Below, in pieces: positions 9,685 through 22,345 of a stretch of DNA of 64,000 nt (its first letter is position 1; every line of letters begins with the position of its first letter). The notes beneath the pieces are model-generated. The model worked only from the letters and a program-made list of their open reading frames with translations. It did no database searches and was not told the DNA's origin. The stretch is from Cafeteria roenbergensis. Lineage: Eukaryota > Sar > Bigyra > Bicosoecida > Cafeteriaceae. A program made the position numbers and the translations under genes. Location of the stretch: the NCBI GenBank assembly GCA_008330645.1, contig VLTN01000022.1:420822-484821 (forward strand), written 5' to 3'.

Positions 9685-12600
9685 TCACGCCGTCTCAAAC
9701 TCTGCCGCGTAGAGCGCGTCCAGCACGGTGGCCGAGGACCACGCCTGGACGACGCAGCTGGCCTCACACACGGCGCCCTCGGCGTTGGTGAGCTCGGGCA
9801 GGCCGCCGTGGGGGCTGCTCTCGATCCAGCGCCGGTGCTCGCGAAGCTGCGCCAGCACCCACCGGCGCGCCGCCGGCCTGGACCAGCGCGCGGACAGCAG
9901 GGACGGGCTGGGAGGCACGGTGCCGTCATCGACGCCGTCTTCGCTGCCTTCGCCGCCAAGGACGCCTGCGCCCCAGTCGTCGTCCCCTGGGCCACCCTCC
10001 TGCTCGCCCTCGGGAGTGGGGGAGATGCCTAGCGCGCCATCCAGGTCGGCCTCGGCCACGGCCCTGGCGGCCAGCGCAGCGGCTGACAACGGCTTTGCGG
10101 GCCTGCCGCCCTCGCTCGGAGCCCGGTCCGCAGCCGACTCGACCGCGCCGCGGCCCAGCGGGTCCGGCACGAGCGCGGCCACGGCAGCCCGCGGCGGGAA
10201 GTGCAGTCTGGCGCGCAGGTAGTAGCCGAAGGGCCACAGCCACTCGGGGCCCTGGTGGTAGTTCCAGCCCGCGGCCGTGGCTCTGTCGTCGCTCTCCTGG
10301 TTGGTGTACACGCCGCGGTAGGCCCAGTCTCCCGGGTCGAGGGTCTTCACTCCCATCTGGCCCGGGCTGTGGCCGAGCAGCTGCCGCTCCACTGCGGCCA
10401 GCGCCACTGCCGCGCGCCCCGGGCTGAAGAGCTCTGGCGCCACGGCCATGGCCACCAGAAAGTTCGGCCGCAGCTGGTAGTCCGCCCAGGCCGCCGACGC
10501 CCCCACGGTGTCCTTGTAGATCCCGCGGCCGTTCACGATGCTTGCGTCCACCTCGCAGTCGGCAGCGGGCGGCGCCGAACGGCCGCGCAGCGCCTCCGGC
10601 TCCGCCTCCAGCGGCACCCAGTAGCGCCGCTCGAAGGCCCGCGCGACGTCGTCTCTCCACGCTGCCCACGTCAGCTGGTGGCCGCCGGGCAGCGACGCTG
10701 CGGCCTGCGGCAGCAGCCCCGCAGGCGCCGCCTCGGCGGCCCAGGCCAGCACCGAAAAGAGCAGCCCAGTGAGCTCCACCGGCGCCCCGTCGCGCGGCGT
10801 GGCGGGCAGGCCGTCGGTGCCGTGCCGCGGGCTCTCTCCCATCTTGTCCATCCACGTGCCGCAGTTGAGGCCGTTGCCGCCCAGCAGGATGCCGGAGCGC
10901 TCGTCGCGCCGCACTTCCACGGTGAAACCGCCGTCGCGCATGTGCGCGTCAATGCCGCGGCCCGCGCGCCACTCCCGGAAGTGGATTCCCCGTGCGTGCG
11001 CGGCGAGCACCCCGCACACGATGCTGCCCAGCGAGCGCGGCCGCGCCAGCTCCGCCGGGCCCGTGAAGGCGCCGGTGGCGGGCGGGTCGTAGTCGCGCTC
11101 GTCGTCCGAGGGGAATCGCGGCGCCACAAGCTCGTCCAGGATGTGGGGGTGTTTCGGGTCGCGGGCGGCCCCGCCGCCGGCGTGGGCGGGAGCGATGCGC
11201 ACAAAGTCGACCACGGCCTGCAGCCACCACCACGTGGCGTCCCGTGCGTTGTAGCGGGGGTTGCGGCCGCCGTCGAGGAGGTTTGGCACGAGCCCGTGCC
11301 GGACCACGGCCGCCAGCGACAGCAGCGTGCGCCTGGCCTCAGCAAACCGCCCGGTGAGCAGGAGCAGCCCGCGGAGGGAGATGCACGTGTCGCGGCCCCA
11401 GTTGCGCATGAAGCCTGTGCAGAAGTGGTCCACCCCGGCGCAGAGCGAGCCGCTGGCCGAGAAGGGGCCTGCGGCGTCGCCGCCAGCGCCGCTGCCGCCA
11501 CCTGCGCCGCTGCCGCCGCCGGCGCAGTTTGCCACGCAGCTGTGGGGCGCATTGGCCTCGTCCGAGTCGGCCGGGGAGCGGCGCTGGAGCAGGCGGGGCG
11601 CAAGCAGCGGCGCGGACGGCGTCTGCGAGAAGAGCATGACCGAGGTCAGCGCGAGGGACACCACGAAGGGGGGCGAGGAGGACGGAGGCACGAACACCAC
11701 CAGGCGGTCCCTGCCGCGCCCGGCGGGCGAGGCGTCCCCGGCGTCGGAAGCCAGGTCCACCAGAGCCGCCGGGTGGCTTCCCTTGCGGTGCAGGGCCGCC
11801 ATGGTGGACAGCGCCCACTGGTCAGACGCGGACCCGTCGCCGGCAGGCCCGCTTGCGACGGCGGCTCCGCCCTGCGGGCCTGACGCCTGGGCGGCTGGCC
11901 GCCGACCCCCCGCCGCCGCCGCCGCCGCTGTGGCGGCCCCCGAGCGGGCGAGCGGGTCGCCGCCCAGCAGTGCGCTGCCGCTGGCCCGCATGTGGGCCAC
12001 CGCGCAGGCCACGGCAGCGTTGTACGCTGCGGACACGACGCGGTCGAACCCCTGGGGCCGAAGCCCGGGCGGCATCCGCCGCAGCGCCGCGAAGTGGCTC
12101 TGCAGCCACCGGCGGACCCTGTCGAGCCCCGGCCTGCGGCGCAGCCGAGCGCACACGAAGTCCATTGCCCAGGAGCCCTGCCGCAGGTTCTCGCACAGCG
12201 GGTGGCCGAGGTCGTTGGAGCCGCGGGCGGCGCGGAGCACCGCCTCGAAGCCGGCGAGCCCCGCCCAGGGCAGCCTGCCCCAGCCCGGCACGTCGTACAC
12301 GCCGCTCTCCCCCGCGGAGTCGTCCCGCTCCTCGGCGTCCACGCGGAACAGGAGCACGGCCAGGTCCGCGAGGGACGGGACGCCCTCCGAGGCCCCCACG
12401 CCGGCGGCGGCCGCGCCCGCGGCACCCTCCTTTCCCGCCCGCAGGTCCGAGTAGAACCGTTCGATGGCGCCGTCCAGGCCCAGCGCAGCCTCCAGCTCTG
12501 CCAGCGGGGGCCCAAAGCCCGCCTTGAGCGCCGCTGCGCCGGCGGAGGGGGCGGGGAGGGCGGCCGCCTCGTCGCTGCCGCACCGCTCCGTGACGCACGC

Positions 12601-14140
12601 CGCGCCCTGCGACGGTGCCGCTTGGAGGGGGTGCGAGAACAGCCGCAGGGGCACCTGCGCGTTGCGCGGCGCGCTGACGCGAAGCACCAGGACTGAACCG
12701 GGCCGGAACGCCGGCGCCAGGTCGACCAGGGACACCGTCGGGCCGCCCTTGCCCGACGTCTCGACGCGCCAGGAGCCCATGCCGAGCGGCAGGGAGCCGC
12801 AGCCGGCCGCGCCGTCGACGGCCGGGTCGCGGCCAAGCCCCGCGCTCTCGAGCTCGCACGGCACCCCTGTCACGAAGGCCGCGGCCAGCTGCTCGGCCGT
12901 GGCCCCGGCCCCCGCCCTGCGAGCCGCGGCGATGGCGGCCGCGGCCGCAGCGCGGCCCGAGGTGACCTCCGGCGCCGCCGCCAGCGCGCGCTCCACCGCC
13001 GCGGCGTCGGCCGACAGCCGGGCCGCCATGTCCACGCTCTCCACCACCCCCTCGATGCGCACGGGCGGCAGGCGGGCGCCGGCGGCCACGGCGGAGGAGG
13101 CCACGGCAGCCGAGAAGCTGCACCTGCACACGAACACCACGGTCTCCGACCGCGACGGGTGGCCTCGGGTGATCACCAGCAGGTCCCCCCCCTCCCGCAC
13201 CGGCTCTCTGTGCACGTGGACCTCCACCATGCCCGTGGCGGCCAGCTCCAGCGACAGCGCGCTCAGCCGGCGCCTGGCCGGAAGGATCCCCTCAGGCACG
13301 GGGGGCGCTCCTGCCGGCGGTTGGTAGAGCCGGTAGTCGGTCACGACGCTGGGGTTGCGGGCGGCGAGGCGGTCAAAGCCGCGGACGGAGCCCGAGGCGC
13401 AGGCCGCTGCGGCCACCAGCGCCGCGGTCGGGAGGGTGTCGTGGGCGGAGCGGCGCGCGAGCAGCGAGGGGTTGTCGTGGGTCAGGTCGAAGAGGATCTG
13501 CGGGATGGCTGAGGGCAGGCACTCCTGCGCCAGCGACCGCGCGGGGCACCCGGGCGCCCCGATCCACGTGTCGGCGTGCCTGAGCGACCCGGACGGCGTG
13601 CCGCCCGCCGCGGAGGGGTGCAGGCTCGCCGCGAGCGCGGCCTCGTCGCCCGCGTGCACGGTTTCGCGGACGAGCGAGTTGATGCCCAGCATGCCAGCGT
13701 AGAGCACGTCGTCCTGCACGCTGTTGGTGAACAGCTCCGCGTTGACGTACAGCAGCGGCCGCTCCTCGCGGGCCGCGTCCAGCATCCTGCGGGCCACCCA
13801 GGGCGGCGTCCCGTGGGCGTTGTCGAGCCTGACCGCCTGGAACAGCCGGGCGGCGCGGCGGCTGTACTCCTCCATGCGCGCCCAGCTGGCTGGCGCGTCG
13901 GACGGCCGCAGGCCGTAGCGCATCTTCACGCAGTCGCCCCAGATGATCACCTCGCGCCGCACGTAGGGCGTGGAGGCCAGCACCAGCGGCACCGGGACCT
14001 CCGGCGGCAGCAGGCCCCACGCGCCCGGGGCACCCGGCTTGCGAGCCGGCGGCGCCTGCCAGGCAGACCGAGCTTCGGCCGCCGCCGGAGCCGCCGCCGG
14101 AGCCGCCGCCCCGCCGCTGGCCCCAACCCCCGCCGCTGCC

Positions 14141-14185
<45 letters not shown>

Positions 14186-16752
14186 GCAGCAGCCTCCGCC
14201 GATGCGCACTGGCCGCCGCCCGCCGGCGCGTCATCCACGCATGGCTGGTCCGCCAGGCGGAACGCCAGGTCGGCGTAGGCGTGGGCCGCGTCGGTGGGCA
14301 GGGTGAAGTCGATCTTGGGGTCGCCGCCCCACACGAACCCGTTGCAGGCGACGGCGTGCGGCCCCGCGCGCTCGAAGTAGGCCCACACGAAGGGGTGCTC
14401 TGCCGAGAGGCTGCACCGGCCGCGCCTCTCCGACAGCCACAGCTGCTTGGCTGCGGACTCCACGCCGCGGAGGGCCGCCGCGACGTCGCCGTCGTAGCGG
14501 TCGTACAGCGGGGCGTTCACGGCGTCCACGGCCGCCCCCACCGCCTGCAGCGCCCGGGCGCACGCCCGCGCCTCTGCCATTCCCCCGTCGGGACTGCCCG
14601 CCGCCACGCGGCCCACGAGCTGCCAGAGGATGGGGCCCCCGGTGTCGTCAGCCGCGCCGTCCAGCGCTGCCGCCAGGGCGGCCGGCGCGATGCGCACCGG
14701 GAAGCGAGCACCCGTGCCCGCGTTCCACGCCCCTGCGCTCGCCAGGCGGGAGTCCGAGCCCGGACCGTCCGCGCACTTCCACCCCTCCCGGGGCGGCTCG
14801 GCCGCCATAAGGTCCCGCGCCACGGCAGAGGCGCTGGCTGCGCTCAGCGGGCGCGCCACCGGGCCAGCGCGGGCTGCCGCTGCCGCGATGCGGCCAGCCG
14901 CGCGCACGCACTCGGCGCTGGTCCACGCGTCGCCCGCGCCCAGAGTGGCCACGCGGATGGGCTTCTCGGCAGAGCCGGCAGAGGCCGCTGCCAGGGCGGC
15001 CAGAGTCGGGGCCGCATCGGCCTCGTCCGGCGCCCGCTCGCCGGTGGCCTCCTCGATGCTTGTGGCAGGGGCCGGAGCCGCGGCCGCGGCCGAGACGCCC
15101 GCCTTGCGACGCCACTCCGCGCCGGCCGCCCAGGCCGCCAGCGCCGCCAGCTGCGGCGCCGGAGCCGCCACATAGTACTCCCACAGCCGCAGACACCGGA
15201 GGCCCTTGTCCCCGTCGCGAAGGCGCGCAAGCACGCCGGCGACGTCTGACTCGCACGCGATGGGCCAGCCGCCCTCCCGGGACGCCGCGGAGGCGGACAC
15301 GCGCGCGATGGCGCCGTCCAGCGCGGCGGCCGGCCGCAGCCAGGGGCTGTTGCGCAGCGTGAAGGCGCACTCCGGCTGGTCGGCGAGGAAGGCGCTGTCG
15401 CTGGCCGTGTGGTTGAGGACGAGGTCGGCCATGAACTGCAGGCCGTGCCGCCGCTCCAGCCGCTGCAGCGCTGCGAGCATGGCGGCGTCGCGGTCCGGGG
15501 GCGCGGCACCGCCGGCCCACAGGCTGTCAGCGAGCGTGAGCTGGTCGAAGACGCTGTACGCGCTCCCGGAGGCGCCGAGCTGCTGGGGGGGGGTGAGGTG
15601 GACCATGTTGAAGCCGGCAGCCACCGTCTCGGCCAGCTGCTCGTCCCACTCGGCCAGCGGGCCCAGGCACCGCGTGAGGTTCGTCTGCAGCATCAGGCCG
15701 TCCAGCGGGATGTGCCGGAACACCGGGCCCGCCTCGGCCTCGGCCGCGGCCGCATCGCAAGGCCCGCAGTGCGCTCCGCGCAGGATGCTCGCGTGCAGGC
15801 GCCGTTCTCCGGACGGGGGCGAGGCGTCGCTGCCCGGGGTCACGGGCTCGCCGGGAGGCGTGGCAACGCCGTCAGAGCCGGCCTCGGGGTCCACCCACGC
15901 GCCGAGGCGGGGGTGCACGAGGAGGCGCACCATGGGCCCGCGCCGCGCCGCCGCAGACGGGGCGTGTGGCGAAGACAGGGCAACGTTCTCCACAGCCCGG
16001 CCGTGCAGCTTGCGCCACGCCGCGTCGCCAAAGGGGGAGTCGGCGTGGGGCGCGGCTTTGTGAGCGGGCTCGGTGGTGAGCGTGCCGTCCCGCATCGGCT
16101 GGAACTCGATGAAGAATTCCAGCGACCCTGGCAGCAGCACCGGAATGCGCGCCACCCAGTCCCCATCGCGGTGGCTCTCGTCCGTTCCACGGACCGGGCG
16201 GAAGCGCGAGCGGCTGAAGGGCGTGTCCGGGTCCAGCGGCGCATTGGTCCAAAGCCGGATCGTCGTCTGCGGGCACGCCTTGCAGCAGGACAAATCAGCA
16301 CGCGCGCACGTCAGGGAACGCCGCGCAAGCCTTTGCTCGGGGCCAAGGGCGGCGGGGGAGAGGGGAGGGGGGTGGGGGGAGGGGAGGCGGGCACAGGCTC
16401 AGTCCCAAGAGCCGCTGCTCGCGCGGGGCCGGAAACCACGACGGCAGCGGCAGCTTGCAAGCTGCCGCTCAAGCGTGCCGTCGCATCCGGCGCAGGCCGT
16501 GGGGAGTCTTGCGGGGGCCTTGGGCACACTCGGTGCGGCGCCTGCCCGGCAGAATCGGCGCGGCCCGCTGCCCGCGTGGCCTGTCCCCGTCATTCGCGAC
16601 TGTTCGACACTCACAGGATCAACCTTGCGCGACGGCGACAACTGCAGCACAACATCGCAGCCCAGGGGCACAACGAGGAGGCCCTCGCGCTCCGGCTTGC
16701 CCGAGTCGTCCAGGCGGACGACGCGGTCGCACCGCGGTGCCCACTCTGCCAT
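9685..16752 (-). CDS. AGL: Glycogen debranching enzyme (4-alpha-glucanotransferase / amylo-1,6-glucosidase)
   Basis: Bifunctional eukaryotic debrancher that moves maltosyl/maltotriosyl units and then hydrolyses the alpha-1,6 stub. Exon 1 is 16752-16615 (46 codons), then a 348-bp intron, then 16266-9685; 2,239 residues, well above the roughly 1,530 of the animal enzyme. The glucanotransferase half has a GH13-type barrel: DLVLNHTASDS, FVWGGDPKIDF, the nucleophile region VRLDNAHGTP near residue 862, the acid region VNAELFT and LTHDNPS. The glucosidase half has NWGRDTCISLRGLLLLTGRF near residue 1,670, NCGTWMDKMGES, RPNFLVAMAVAPELF, YHQGPEWLWPFGYYLRARL and GLPELTN near the C-terminus. Extra length comes from Ala/Gly-rich insertions, including a poly-Ala run near residues 735-755. 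Presence of this gene implies storage of glycogen-like glucan handled by the cytosolic indirect debranching route. Confidence 0.95.
14141..14183. repeat. (GCA)n trinucleotide repeat encoding poly-Ala in AGL
   Basis: About 14 perfect GCA units on the plus strand, read as GCT-type Ala codons on the coding strand. They extend an already Ala-rich insertion between conserved blocks of the glucanotransferase domain. Likely length-polymorphic. Confidence 0.9.
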
Positions 16753-18099
16753 CGCAGCGCGGCTTGCAAGCAAGGTTGTGAGTGCAACACGTTGCCACTG
16801 CCGCCGTCGGGACGGTCTGTCCTGACGGGCTCTGCAGCAATCTGCTGCGCGACGAGCCGGGCTGCGGTGGCCAACTGGGCCGCTCTGGACCGCTCCACAA
16901 GGCCAAAGTCGTCGGCCGACCCCCCTGCCAGGGCAAGCGCTCGTGCGGCCGCTGGCCGCGGGCGCTTGTGGACCGGCAGTGGCCTGCGCAGGCGCGTCGC
17001 TGCCGCGGCGGCTGCTGACCCAGCACGAGCACAGCGACGCTCCCCCACAGCTTGGGCCTGCTGCAGCTCGCAACGACAACTGACAGCGAGACCAGCGAGC
17101 CGCTCGCGCCCTTGCGCCGGAGGCCTTGTGGCCCCGGGCAAGGCGACAGCTTGCGCTCGCAACTGCCCGAGCGTCATGTCGTTGCCGGCGACTTCCAGCT
17201 CAGTCGCGCGTGTCAGAATGCCACACTCCTTCCCCTCCCCCCGCTGACGGCTGCTGGAACCGCGCCCAGCGCGCGTCCTGCGATGCCCGCCCGTTGTTGC
17301 GAACAAGCACTTTCAAGTCGGGGTCGGCGGGGCCAGCGTTCCCGCAGCTGGCTGCCCCCCTTGCCCACCCGCGCACTCGTTACTTCGTCGTGCGGAGGGG
17401 CCTCGAGCCGCGCACCAGCCGGCCCTGGAAGCGTAGCATTCCACGTCGTCCGCGGGATCTTGCGGCACGCTCGTGCTTGCAGCCGGAGCAGCTGAGCGGA
17501 GCTGCTGCTGCGATGCCAAGCACGACGGCGCGCTGGCCATTTTTCGTCTCCTTCGACTCGTTTGCACCGCCACGATCGATGAAACGCGCGCTGAACCGAA
17601 CCGAAAGCACTCAGCTGCCATCGGACACCTGAGCGCGCCCGAGCCGGAGAGGAGCCCGGCTGTCTGTTTCGCAGCGGTCGCGGGGGGATGGAGCCTGCTG
17701 ATTTTCCTGCAGCGGGAGGAGCAGCGGCGGCGAGGTGGGCAGCGGCCGCTGACTCTGCGCGGCCGAGCAGCGGTTCGCCTCCCCGCATCGGGGCGACCGG
17801 GCGGCCGGGACCGCTCGCTGTTGCGTACTTTGCAAGCCCGTGGTGGTTCGCGCGGATGGCCGAGGAGCCGCGTGCCACGGACACCGAGAAACAAGCTCTC
17901 TTGAACTCAGGTGCGTGTGCGGCGGTCGAGTCATTTGACTGCTCCACGTCAAGAGCAGCGTTGCGCCCGATTCCGCCGCAGAACACAGCCCCTTCCCGCG
18001 GCCCGACGGGCAAGGGACACTAATGCCCTGAGCGCAAAGAGACGCTGGGGGGCGGGGGGGTGTCACCTTGCCTGTGCGCTTCGCGACGCGGCGAACGCG
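16753..18099. other. Long divergent intergenic region; one weak coding candidate
   Basis: 1,347 bp between the AGL start and the inferred kelch-gene start. I cannot support a gene. The best candidate is a plus-strand frame beginning with ATG at 17688, reading through residues such as WWFARMAEEPRATDTEKQ and followed by a GTGCGT donor-like site at about 17912. It could be an upstream exon of the kelch gene, but I found no convincing acceptor joining it to 18100. Confidence 0.3.
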
Positions 18100-20540
18100 A
18101 TGCTGGCGCCCATTATCGTAGCTCGGCGTGCCATCGCCGCCGCCGCAGGCGCCATTGTGGACACAAGGCAGATGATCCTTGCCGCCGACCTCGACGCGGT
18201 GGTTCGTGCTGTTGAGACGTGGGATCCGAAGGTGTTTCACTACGTGGGGGACTGCAGAAACGCGGCGCCAGGTGAGACAGTGCTGCTTGGGCCTGCGACG
18301 GACGCTTTGCCGGGGACCATCTGCGGTTCTTTTCGGCCGGCGAGAACCCCGCCCCGCTGGGCGGCCCGGCGCTGGCACGCCCTTCCTTTGCGCCCCAATC
18401 TGCAGTGCCTTGCCGCGCTGTGGTCTTCCTTGCGACTGTCGCCGCCGCATGCGTTCGCGTGCATGCATTTCTGCTCCGCTCGAGTGTCGTTTCCTTCCCC
18501 TGATTGCTTGGTTTCGCAGGCTGGCCAGGCTGTGAGCACGACTCAAGTGGGCTCAGTTGGCCCATTGGCGAGGCGCGCGCGGCCGCCAGCCCTGCTGTGT
18601 GCGCCATTGCGGGAACTGCGATGGATCCCAGCAGGCAGCTTTGCTGTGCGCTGTTGCAGGCCGCCCACGGCCTGGTTCTTGGTCGGCTCCTGCACAAGAG
18701 TTTTATGCCGGCCGTTGTGTGCTGGCAGGCAAGCGTCCGCGCAGAGGCCATGGATCGCTTCGTCGGCGGGTTCTACAAGAGCGTGGGCCTGGGCGCCGAG
18801 GTGGAAGTCGCGTTCGCAGAGGGGTGCAACGCAGTGCTGGCCGCCGGCTTCAAACTCGGGCCACCCGAGGCGGGCGAGAAGCACGGCGGCGTGCCGTGCC
18901 TTCTCGTCGACGTGGAGACACCCGCTCTGAAGCGTGCGCGGGCGGCACTTCCCGACGTCGTCATCGAGGTCATGCCGCCTCTCAAGCTGGACTTTTCGGC
19001 GTTTACCAGTGCAAGCAGTTACGCGACAGCCGAGGAGGGCCCCGGGCTCCCAACAACGTCAGCTAGCTGGCACGCAAGCGTCGTTTCAGGCGTGGTGTCT
19101 GGATTCCCACCCGCGTCCGTGGGACCGTCGCCGCCCGCTGCTTCCCACTCACCGGCTCGCCAAACGTCGCCGGCGCGGGGCCATTGGTCTGCCGCAGCCA
19201 GAGAGCCCGCTGGACGGGGCGCATCGGCCTCAAGTCACCCTTTCGCGCCGTCCTGGAGCAGGGAGGCGCTCCCTCCGGGGTCTAGCGGGGCCGACGAAGC
19301 CACGGCATGCGCTGCGGCAGGGCTCGCTTCGCTCTCTGCAGCGCCGCCGCTCACCAGCGGCGCTTGGGCAAGCGGCACGACAAGCGGTACCAGCTCCGCC
19401 AGAAGCAGCGTGGGTGGCACAACCGTGCTCTGGGAGCACGACGCGACAAGCGCTGCGCCTGCCGGCGCAGGCAACGACTCCGGGGAAGGAGGCTGCGGCG
19501 CTGGCCGCCAGTGGCGCGGCGGCGAGGCCAGGGCGCCAGCGCCGACCAAGACGGGGAGGGCCCGCATGTTGCTCGTCGGGGGCACGTCTGCTGGCGCCGA
19601 GCTGCTCCCTCTGGGCGGGGCTGCCACAGTGGAACCGCGGCCGTCGACGCCCGGAGCGAGGCTCGAGTTTTCGCAGTCGATCCTCGCTTCGGGCGCTTGC
19701 ACGCGCACGGGATGGTGTCCAGTGGGCCCCGTCTCGTATCAAAGCGGAGCGCTGGCAATGGCGGGGGGGCTAGTCCGGGGCAAGGCCGTCGCTCACGCGG
19801 GCGTGGTTTCTCTGTGGGGATCCCCGAGTGGGCCAGGGGGTGCGGCAGGTGTCCTGAGCTGGGCTGCCCTGCCGGACCTTCCGAGCGCCCGCAGCGGGTG
19901 CGCCCTGGCGTGTAGCCAGCTGAGCGGGCTCACGGCCTGCCTGGGGGGCTCCGCGACCGCTGCGTCCGGGGGCGCGCTCGACGACGCAGTCATGCTCGAC
20001 GGTGCCCGGGGCTGGGTCAACCTCCCTTGCCTCCCCGTGCCCCTCATGGGAACCGTGGCCACTTGGAGCGACGGCCGCCTCGTTGTTGCCGGCGGGTGCG
20101 GCAGAAATGGACGATTTTCTTCGCGGACGTTCGCCCTTGACCCCAGGGCTGACAAGGCCTGGAACCCCCTGGCTGCGCTGACGTCGGCGCGCCATCGTGC
20201 ATGCGCATGCCTCGAGGGGGCGGAATCACGCCGGTGGTGGGCAGCCGCGGGAGAGGGTGCAAGCACAAGCTCGGAAGTGCTCGACCTGCGCTTCAGCCGC
20301 GGACATTGGGCGCCAGGGCCGTGCCTGATCAAGCCCCGCGCGGGCGCCTCACTCTCCTTCCTCGGATCTGAGCGCCAGCTGCTGGTGTCAGGAGGAGACC
20401 GCATCCTTGGGCCGTGCGTCACCGGCTCCCGCATGTCGATTGAAGCCATAGACATTGCCAGCGAGGATTCACGGGTCCTGGCGCACGTTCGCATGGCGAT
20501 GCCGCGATCGTGCCACGCTGCGCTTGTCTTGGAGGGTTGA
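18100..20540 (+). CDS. Kelch-repeat protein with unrecognised N-terminal region
   Basis: Two inferred exons, 18100-18271 and 18520-20540, phase 1, GTGAGA donor and TTCGCAG acceptor; about 730 residues ending in TGA. Residues from about 405 to the end show repeated kelch-like blades, each with a beta-strand ending in a di-Gly: RMLLVGGTSAG, GLTACLGGS, GRLVVAGGCGRNG, WWAAAGEG and RQLLVSGGDR, separated by segments such as FALDPRADKAWNPLAALTSAR. This indicates a beta-propeller used for protein binding. The first 400 residues contain a folded-looking stretch (MDRFVGGFYKSVGLGAEVEV) and a Ser/Ala/Pro-rich linker, and match no family I recognise; BTB, F-box or RING motifs are not visible. The true N-terminus is uncertain and further upstream exons are possible. 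Confidence 0.7.
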
Positions 20541-21023
20541 CGCGAAGATAGACCTGTCGACTCAAACCTGCTCAACACTCTCTTCGAGGCGTGGTGGGCG
20601 GGGTATCGGACGTTCCTATTGCATTGCCGCCGCGTCGCCGCCGGTTTCGTACTGGCCTTGCCTCTCTCTCCGTGGAATCTTCTCACTTGTCCCATCTGTG
20701 GCTGCTCGCTCCGCCGTGCTCTGCTCGGCGAGATGTGTGCCAAGCACCGCAGCCCTTCACCCCCCCCCTCCCCCCAAATCCGTCTGTCATTGTTGACCGG
20801 GCTTGCTTGTGGGGCCTTGGTTGCAAGCGTGCAGTGGAGCCAGCAGCGACTGTTGCGGGCCAGACAGACTCCACGCCCGCGCGCATCCGCCAGCTACCCT
20901 CGACCACAAGCACGCGCAAACGCACACACACACGCACACGCACCTTGGTACGCGTGCAGACCCTACATAGCCCGCCAGGCCGAGTGACGCCGAAGCCGTC
21001 TCGGGCTCCTGCTGGAACAGGGC
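20541..21023. other. Convergent intergenic region
   Basis: 483 bp between the kelch-gene stop and the PDCL3 stop. It includes an imperfect (CA)n tract at about 20920-20942 and a C-rich run at about 20760-20775. I see no gene. Confidence 0.5.
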
Positions 21024-22080
21024 TCAAAAGTCGTCCAGGTCGGCGGCCGCCGCTGCGGCAGCAGCCCCCATGGTCTCCTCCTCAGCGCCGGTGACGGCGG
21101 CGTCCACGGCTTCTTCCGCCGTGATGGCCCCGGCCTCCACGAGCGCCCCCGTGAGCTTGGTCACGGACGACCCAGTCTGCGCCGCCCCGACGAGGCGCGC
21201 CACGCACTCGCCCTTGTGGTAGACGAGCAGCGACGGGCAGTTGCGGTCGGGGTAGCCCTCGATGCAGTCTTTCCCCTGGATGCGCAGGAACTTGACGCTG
21301 CGGTGGCGCGCGGCCATGGTGGCCAGGGAGGCGTCGACCTCCCTGCAGCGGGGCACGCCCTCGGAGAAGAGGTGAAGGGCTACGTACAGGCCGTCGCCCT
21401 CAGAGCTGGCCCGGGTCACCTCTGCCACGTACTCCGCGCGCGTGATGGTGCGCAGCGTGCCGAACTTGTTGGCCGCGGCCGCGGCCCGCAGCTGCGCGAT
21501 GCGGCGGCGACGCAGCGCGGCGAGCTCCCTGTCGTCGGCGAAGGCTTCGTCGTCCTCCGCATCCTCCAGCTCCCCCTCAGTTCGGCCGCGCACGCCGTCG
21601 TCGGGCTCCACCTCTTCTTCCTCCTCCTCCTCCTCCTCGGGCTGCGGAGATGTACACGATCGCGTAGGGGTGCGCTCTTTGGAAGCCTCGAGGGCACGGT
21701 TTGGCCGGCCCAGTCGCGCCTGCTGCGCGCGGTGCGACGCCCGGCCATGCATCACTGGATGCCTATGCGGCGGCGAGCGTGTGAGCACAGGCGGGGCAGC
21801 GGGCGCGCTCACCTCAAGGGGCGGCAGGTTGCCGTGCTTTCGCTGGAGGTCTTCCCATTCCGTTGTCTCGCCCTTGGCGCGCGTGTAGGACGAGGAACCT
21901 GCGGCACAGCACGAGCACGTCCAGCACCTGCAGAGCGTGGAAACCCACAACGGGCTGGCGCTTGGCAGCGGCAGCCGAGGCGAGGAGACGCGCCGCAGCA
22001 GCAGGCAGCGGCGCTGGGGACTGGCGGCCGGCTGCCCAGGCGGACCAGCGCGCGAAATCAAGCTCACTGCCCACGTTCAT
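21024..22080 (-). CDS. PDCL3: Phosducin-like protein, PDCL3/PhLP2 type
   Basis: Co-chaperone of the CCT/TRiC chaperonin that helps fold actin and tubulin. Three inferred exons, 22080-22068 (13 nt), 21898-21813 and 21641-21024; 238 residues, matching the family length. Splicing assembles the diagnostic N-terminal helix ETTEWEDLQRKHGNLPP, equivalent to the TEWNDILRKKGILPP of family members. A Glu-rich linker leads to LAALRRRRIAQLRA and then a thioredoxin fold: ITRAEYVAEVT, LYVALHLFSEGVPRC, VKFLRIQGKDCIEGYPDRNC and PSLLVYHKGECVARLVG. As expected for phosducin-like proteins, there is no CxxC redox site. The C-terminus ends Ala-rich with the acidic DLDDF. The 13-nt first exon is supported by phase and by agreement with the family, but is very short. 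Confidence 0.92.
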
Positions 22081-22345
22081 GGCGGGGGTGGGTGGGGACA
22101 GACGGGGGCCGCGGGGAGTGCATCGACCGTCCCTGAATTTCGCGGGCTGGGGGCTGTCATCCGCTGGGCTTCGCCTCTGCCGGCCGAGCCGCCGCCAAAA
22201 AAGCGACGCCCCCCAAGGCCTGCAGCGGCCCAAGCAGTCGCTCTGCCGGTGCGGGGGGGGGCGGCCGCGCACACTCCCGCCGCACGGCATCCCTGCGAAT
22301 CGTTCGCCGCGGGCTGCGCTGCACTGCTGGGCGGCTTGCCCGTGC

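Noticed and set aside
13576-15249. Long plus-strand open frame inside the debranching enzyme gene
   Set aside because: Very high GC removes stop codons on the opposite strand. Composition is Arg/Ala/Pro noise with no domain, and the minus strand has conserved GH13 and glucosidase motifs.
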